Source of the DNA: Alphaproteobacteria bacterium
GTDB taxonomy: Bacteria > Pseudomonadota > Alphaproteobacteria > RF32 > UBA3637
DNA: 9,417 bases
Reading direction: 5' to 3'
NCBI GenBank assembly: GCA_017632555.1
Contig: JAGBRF010000132.1
Span: forward strand, 1 to 9,417
Every line of letters begins with the position of its first letter. Position 1 is the first letter of the stretch. The position numbers and the translations under genes are program-made. The notes under the pieces are model-generated. The model was not told the origin of the DNA, did not search any database, and saw nothing but the letters and a program-made list of their open reading frames with translations. Shown piece by piece: positions 5,559-9,417 of the stretch.

Positions 5559-8006
5559 ATGAAATTGCAAAAATTTAAAAAACCGACACCGGAAACATTG
5601 GCGCATCATATTGAATTGCACATGAAATACACTTTGTGCAAACAAATGAAAGAAGCCACAAAAGAACACTTATTCACGGCTTTGGCTTTGGCTGTGCGCG
5701 ACTGGTGTATTGACCAAATGTTTGAAACGGCGGCAAGACACAGCAAAAAAGATCCTAAAAGAGTTTATTATTTGTCCATGGAATACTTGATTGGCCGCAT
5801 GCTTGAAAACAACCTGCACAATTTCGGTATTTACGATATTTTGGATAAAGTCAAAATCGACAACCCGATTCCTTTGCGTGAAGTTTTAGATGCCGAATAT
5901 GATCCGGCTTTGGGAAACGGTGGCTTGGGACGATTGGCCGCTTGCTTTTTAGACAGCATGGCAACATTGGGATTACCGGGTTACGGTTATGGAATCAACT
6001 ATCAATTCGGGTTGTTCCGCCAACGTTTTGAAAACGGTTATCAAAAAGAAAGCGCTGACAGTTGGATAGAACGTGATTCGCCGTGGCAAATCGAAAGATC
6101 CGACCGTTCATGTTATATTCCGATTCGCGGACGTATTCATTATGATGAACGTGACGGTGTTCGCTATCCGCGTTGGATAGATGCCGATCACATTATGGGT
6201 ATTCCGTATGATATGCCTATTGTCGGATTTGGCGGACAAACAGTCAATTATTTAAGATTATTTTCCGCACACGCTACAAACGCTTTGAATTTGCAAGTAT
6301 TCAATACCGGCGGTTATGTTGATGCTGTTGAAAATAACATTAAAGTCGAAACTATTTCAAAAGTTCTTTATCCGTCCGATTCGTTTGAAGAAGGTCGTAA
6401 ATTGCGTTTATTGCAACAATACTTCTTTGTTTCTTGCGCTATCAACGATATTTTACGGCGGTTTTTGGAAGATCATGATGATTTGCACCAATTACCCGAA
6501 AAAGTGGTTATTCAATTAAACGATACGCATCCGACTTTGGCAATTGTTGAATTGATGCGTGTTTTAATGGACGTGCATGGTTTGGCTTTCGAAGAATCTT
6601 GGGATATTGTTTGCAAAACGATGGCTTATACAAATCACACTTTATTGCCGGAAGCTTTGGAAAAATGGAACGTTTCATTATTTGAAGAAAATTTACCACG
6701 CCATTTGCTGATTATTTACGAAATCAACGAATGGTTGATGAAAAAAGTCCGCGATACGTATCCGGGCGATGCGGGTAAATTATCGCGTATGTCCATTTTT
6801 GAAGAAGGCGACCAAAAGAAAGTACGTATGGCAAACTTAGCTATTGCAGGTAGCTTTTCCGTCAACGGTGTTGCCGAATTGCATTCCAAATTGGTTAAAA
6901 CGCATTTGGTTCCTGATTTTTACGAAATGTGGCCCAAGAAATTCAATAACAAAACAAACGGCGTAACGCCAAGACGTTGGTTGTTGGATTGCAATACGGA
7001 TTTGGCTAATTTAATTTCCGCCCACATCGGTGACGAATGGATACGGGATTTAAGCCATTTGCAACAATTAAAAGCTTTTGCCAACGACAATAAATTTTTG
7101 AAAGAATTTATGGCCGTCAAAATGGCTAACAAACAAAAACTGACTGAATACATTTTCAACACAACGGGTGTAGAGGTTATTCCGGATTCTATTTTTGATG
7201 TTCAAGTCAAACGTATTCACGAATACAAACGTCAATTATTGAACGCTTTGCATATTATTCACCAATACTTGTCTATCATAGAAGACGGTGCTGTTTTACC
7301 AAACCCAAAAACTTATATTTTCGGTGGTAAAGCCGCCCCGGAATATGCGATTGCAAAATTGATTATCAAGTTGATAAACAACATTGCCCGTGTAGTCAAC
7401 CACGATGTAAAAGCTTCACAACAATTGCGGGTTGCTTTTATACCGGATTATAAAGTTTCCGTAGCTGAAAAAATTATTCCGGCAACGGACGTTTCCGAAC
7501 AAATATCAACCGCCGGATTCGAAGCTTCCGGTACCGGCAATATGAAATTTATGATGAATGGTGCTTTAACGTTGGGAACGTTAGACGGCGCCAACATTGA
7601 AATCCGCGAAGAAGTCGGCAACGAAAACTTTTATTTGTTCGGCCTGACATCCGAAGAAGTCAACGAAAGACACAAAAGCGGATCACATAAACCGTGGGAT
7701 TTTTACAATTCCGACCCGCGCATTAAACGTGTTATGGACGCTTTGACTTCCAGTTTATTCTGTGATGATGAACCGGGGTTATTTACACCGCTTTTCCAAA
7801 ACATTATGTTCAACGATTTTTATTTGGTGTTAGCGGACTTTGATTCTTACATAAAAGCACAAGAACAAATCCAAAAAGATTATGCAAATAAAATGGAATG
7901 GGCCAGAAAGGCTTTGTTGAATGTCGCTTGCAGCGGTAAATTTTCATCCGATCGGACTATCCAAGAATATGCCGATGATATTTGGCATGTTAAATCGACT
8001 TTATAA
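5559..8006 (+). CDS. glgP: Glycogen/alpha-glucan phosphorylase
   Basis: This is a GT35 family phosphorylase that splits terminal alpha-1,4 glucosyl units from glycogen or maltodextrin with phosphate, yielding glucose-1-phosphate in the cytoplasm. At 815 residues it equals E. coli GlgP in length. Family landmarks are all present: YYLSMEYLIGR near 69, GNGGLGRL (119-126), NDTHPT (321-326), NNKTNGVTPRRW near 466, KRIHEYKRQ (551-559), and GTGNMKFMMNG with the pyridoxal-phosphate lysine at K663. AGGAG (5544-5548) ten bases upstream supports the start. The other glycogen genes are not in the window. trmB begins 12 bases after its stop, so the two are probably co-transcribed. Sequence alone does not separate glycogen from maltodextrin preference, so the symbol could equally be malP. 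Confidence 0.96.
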   Translation: MKLQKFKKPTPETLAHHIELHMKYTLCKQMKEATKEHLFTALALAVRDWCIDQMFETAARHSKKDPKRVYYLSMEYLIGRMLENNLHNFGIYDILDKVKIDNPIPLREVLDAEYDPALGNGGLGRLAACFLDSMATLGLPGYGYGINYQFGLFRQRFENGYQKESADSWIERDSPWQIERSDRSCYIPIRGRIHYDERDGVRYPRWIDADHIMGIPYDMPIVGFGGQTVNYLRLFSAHATNALNLQVFNTGGYVDAVENNIKVETISKVLYPSDSFEEGRKLRLLQQYFFVSCAINDILRRFLEDHDDLHQLPEKVVIQLNDTHPTLAIVELMRVLMDVHGLAFEESWDIVCKTMAYTNHTLLPEALEKWNVSLFEENLPRHLLIIYEINEWLMKKVRDTYPGDAGKLSRMSIFEEGDQKKVRMANLAIAGSFSVNGVAELHSKLVKTHLVPDFYEMWPKKFNNKTNGVTPRRWLLDCNTDLANLISAHIGDEWIRDLSHLQQLKAFANDNKFLKEFMAVKMANKQKLTEYIFNTTGVEVIPDSIFDVQVKRIHEYKRQLLNALHIIHQYLSIIEDGAVLPNPKTYIFGGKAAPEYAIAKLIIKLINNIARVVNHDVKASQQLRVAFIPDYKVSVAEKIIPATDVSEQISTAGFEASGTGNMKFMMNGALTLGTLDGANIEIREEVGNENFYLFGLTSEEVNERHKSGSHKPWDFYNSDPRIKRVMDALTSSLFCDDEPGLFTPLFQNIMFNDFYLVLADFDSYIKAQEQIQKDYANKMEWARKALLNVACSGKFSSDRTIQEYADDIWHVKSTL

Positions 8007-8018
8007 AAGGTTCAAAGA

Positions 8019-8744
8019 ATGGATATCATACCGACAGACAAGCGTTTTTACGGTCGCAGACATGGTAAGAAATTAAAAAGCGGCAAGTTGTTTTTAATGG
8101 AAAATTTGTTGCCGCAAATTCGCGTACCGAATGCCACAGATATGCCGAAGGATTTGAATCATCTGTTTTCTTTTAAACCGCGCGCATATTGGTTGGAAGT
8201 CGGTTTTGGTGGCGGTGAACATCTGGCCGAACAAGCCCGGCGTAATCCCGATGTCGGTATTATCGGTGCCGAACCTTTTTTAAATGGTGTAGCCAGCTTG
8301 CTATCGCACTTAAACGGCACTTGGGGTAAAACGCCAAACACAGACAGATTGATTGAAGAAGGTCGCGAAGATAACGTGCGAATTTATCCGGACGATATTC
8401 GTCATTTGTTTGATGCTTTTCCGGACAATACTTTTGAACGCATATTTATTCTGTATCCGGACCCGTGGCCCAAAGCTCGTCATGAAGACAGACGCTTTTG
8501 CAATCCGAAAAACTTACCTCAACTGCACAGATTATTGAAAAAGGGCGGACAATTACGCATAGCCACCGATGTTCAACAATATGCCGATTGGGCGGTCGAA
8601 CGAATCCAAAACAGCAATTTATTCGAACGCATAAATGATGATGTACGCCAACCTTTTGAAGATTGGGTGTCAACCCGCTATGAACAAAAGGGATTAAAGG
8701 CCGGCAGAATACCGACTTACTTGGTTTATGAACCGAAAAAATAA
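8019..8744 (+). CDS. trmB: tRNA (guanine-N7)-methyltransferase
   Basis: TrmB makes m7G at position 46 in the variable loop of many tRNAs, using S-adenosylmethionine. The 241-residue product has the family landmarks: the SAM loop VGFGGGEH (61-68), GAEPFLNGV (83-91), PDPWPKARH (147-155), TDVQQYADW, and the C-terminal TRYEQKG (219-225). The start follows AAAAGG (8005-8010) by eight bases, and the ribosome binding site overlaps the glgP stop, so the pair forms an operon. One oddity: between GVASLL (90-95) and NVRIY (119-123) the loop is about 14 residues longer than in E. coli TrmB (residues about 97-117). The catalytic parts look intact. Confidence 0.95.
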   Translation: MDIIPTDKRFYGRRHGKKLKSGKLFLMENLLPQIRVPNATDMPKDLNHLFSFKPRAYWLEVGFGGGEHLAEQARRNPDVGIIGAEPFLNGVASLLSHLNGTWGKTPNTDRLIEEGREDNVRIYPDDIRHLFDAFPDNTFERIFILYPDPWPKARHEDRRFCNPKNLPQLHRLLKKGGQLRIATDVQQYADWAVERIQNSNLFERINDDVRQPFEDWVSTRYEQKGLKAGRIPTYLVYEPKK

Positions 8745-8764
8745 AAAAATTTCAACATTTTTTT
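8743..8764 (+). terminator. Possible weak AT-only hairpin after trmB
   Basis: AAAAAAAT (8743-8750) can pair with ATTTTTTT (8757-8764) around TTCAAC, directly at the trmB stop. The T run is inside the stem, there is no GC pair, and stability would be low. It may mark partial termination or nothing; dnaJ could be reached by read-through. Confidence 0.25.
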
Positions 8765-8820
8765 GTCAGGGTCTTTTTTTTATTGAAAACAATACCCATA
8801 TATGTTAAAAGGTTTTCATC

Positions 8821-9417
8821 ATGGCAAAAAAAGATTTTTATGAAACATTAGGCGTTTCCAAAAACGCATCGGCAACAGAAATTAAAAGTGCATATCGGAG
8901 TATGGCTAAAAAGTGCCACCCTGACTTGCACCCGAATGATAAAGAAGCCGAAAAACAATTCAAAGAAATAACCGAAGCTTACGAAGTGTTATCCGACCCG
9001 CAAAAACGGGCGGCTTATGACCAATACGGACACGCCGCATTTGAAGGTGGTGCCGGTGGCTTTGGTGGCGGTAATCCGTTTGGCGGTTTTTCTGCCGGTG
9101 GCTTTTCGGATTTATTTGAAGAAATGTTCAATGGCTTTATGGGTGGTTCCGGGCGCACGCAAGCCGATATGAATACGCGCGGTAATGATTTACGCTATGA
9201 TATGACCATTTCATTGAAAGAGGCCTTTACGGGCGTAAAAAAACAAATTGAAATCAACACGTTTGTCAGCTGTCCGAAATGTAATGGTAAAGGTGGCGAT
9301 AACGTAGAAAGTTGTACCACTTGCGGTGGTCGCGGACGTGTACGCCGTCAAATCGGTTTCTTTATGATGGAAACACCCTGCCCGGCATGTTACGGAACGG
9401 GACACGTTATCTCAAAG
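8821..9417 (+). CDS. dnaJ: Chaperone DnaJ (Hsp40), 3' end off the window
   Basis: The first 199 codons of DnaJ, the co-chaperone that stimulates the DnaK ATPase and delivers unfolded protein to it. The J domain (about 1-70) carries the HPD motif at 33-35. A glycine/phenylalanine-rich linker covers about 74-111. The zinc region starts with CPKCNGKG (151-158), CTTCGGRG (165-172) and CPACYGTG (187-194); the fourth repeat and the C-terminal substrate domains lie beyond the edge. This makes it a full type I DnaJ rather than a J-domain-only protein or CbpA, which lacks the zinc module. ATG 8821 follows AAAAGG (8807-8812) by eight bases. The gap from trmB is 76 bases with no convincing sigma-70 promoter. 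dnaK is not the upstream neighbour here. Confidence 0.97.
   Translation, partial: MAKKDFYETLGVSKNASATEIKSAYRSMAKKCHPDLHPNDKEAEKQFKEITEAYEVLSDPQKRAAYDQYGHAAFEGGAGGFGGGNPFGGFSAGGFSDLFEEMFNGFMGGSGRTQADMNTRGNDLRYDMTISLKEAFTGVKKQIEINTFVSCPKCNGKGGDNVESCTTCGGRGRVRRQIGFFMMETPCPACYGTGHVISK

Noticed and set aside
8770..8812. Heat-shock (RpoH) promoter for dnaJ, from ACCCATATA at 8794-8802, or TTGAAA-N17-TAAAAG at 8783-8811
   Set aside because: The CCCAT-like box has no CTTGAA at the right distance upstream, and the sigma-70 alternative would start transcription after the ribosome binding site.

Overview
The window looks like a piece of a low-GC alphaproteobacterial chromosome. CysRS carries the HIGN form of the class I signature that I associate with alphaproteobacteria. 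The exported M23 peptidase has an N-terminal beta domain that I recall from alphaproteobacterial members. Codon use is AT-rich throughout (Leu mostly TTG/TTA, Lys mostly AAA). Nothing identifies the genus. The genes are chromosomal housekeeping or envelope genes, and I see no phage, insertion sequence, CRISPR array or plasmid backbone.

Layout. Positions 1-1249 (minus) hold a gene that runs off the left edge; it resembles a degenerate GGDEF-EAL protein with decayed catalytic motifs. Positions 1250-1627 are intergenic but not empty. They hold a promoter for the leftward gene, a phased A-tract/UP-like element, two back-to-back tRNA-Lys(CUU)-shaped RNAs with no spacer, a rho-independent terminator, and a promoter that would make the next mRNA leaderless. 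Positions 1628-2440 encode a secreted M23 (LytM-type) peptidase, followed by cysS (2501-3898). A bidirectional hairpin terminator (3913-3947) separates cysS from the converging rpsT (3965-4225, minus), which has its own near-consensus promoter. Upstream of rpsT on the minus strand are two exported proteins that overlap by 26 bp: a small unknown (4305-4679) and a Sel1-repeat protein (4654-5418). A divergent promoter region (5419-5558) leads to glgP (5559-8006), tightly followed by trmB (8019-8744). The 5' two thirds or so of dnaJ (8821 to the right edge) closes the window.

How the genes relate. glgP and trmB are spaced like one operon although their functions (glycogen breakdown; tRNA m7G46) are unrelated. 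The Sel1 protein and its small partner are probably co-translated and both exported. cysS, rpsT, trmB and the tRNA-like RNA all touch translation, but the sequence shows no joint regulation.

The most unusual element is the tRNA-like tandem at 1406-1546. Both units keep a perfect CUU anticodon loop and stems that covary between the copies. Both lack the D-loop GG and U55 needed for a normal elbow, neither encodes CCA, and they share a boundary base. A dedicated promoter-like region and a terminator flank them. This looks like a small structured RNA derived from tRNA-Lys rather than two working tRNAs.
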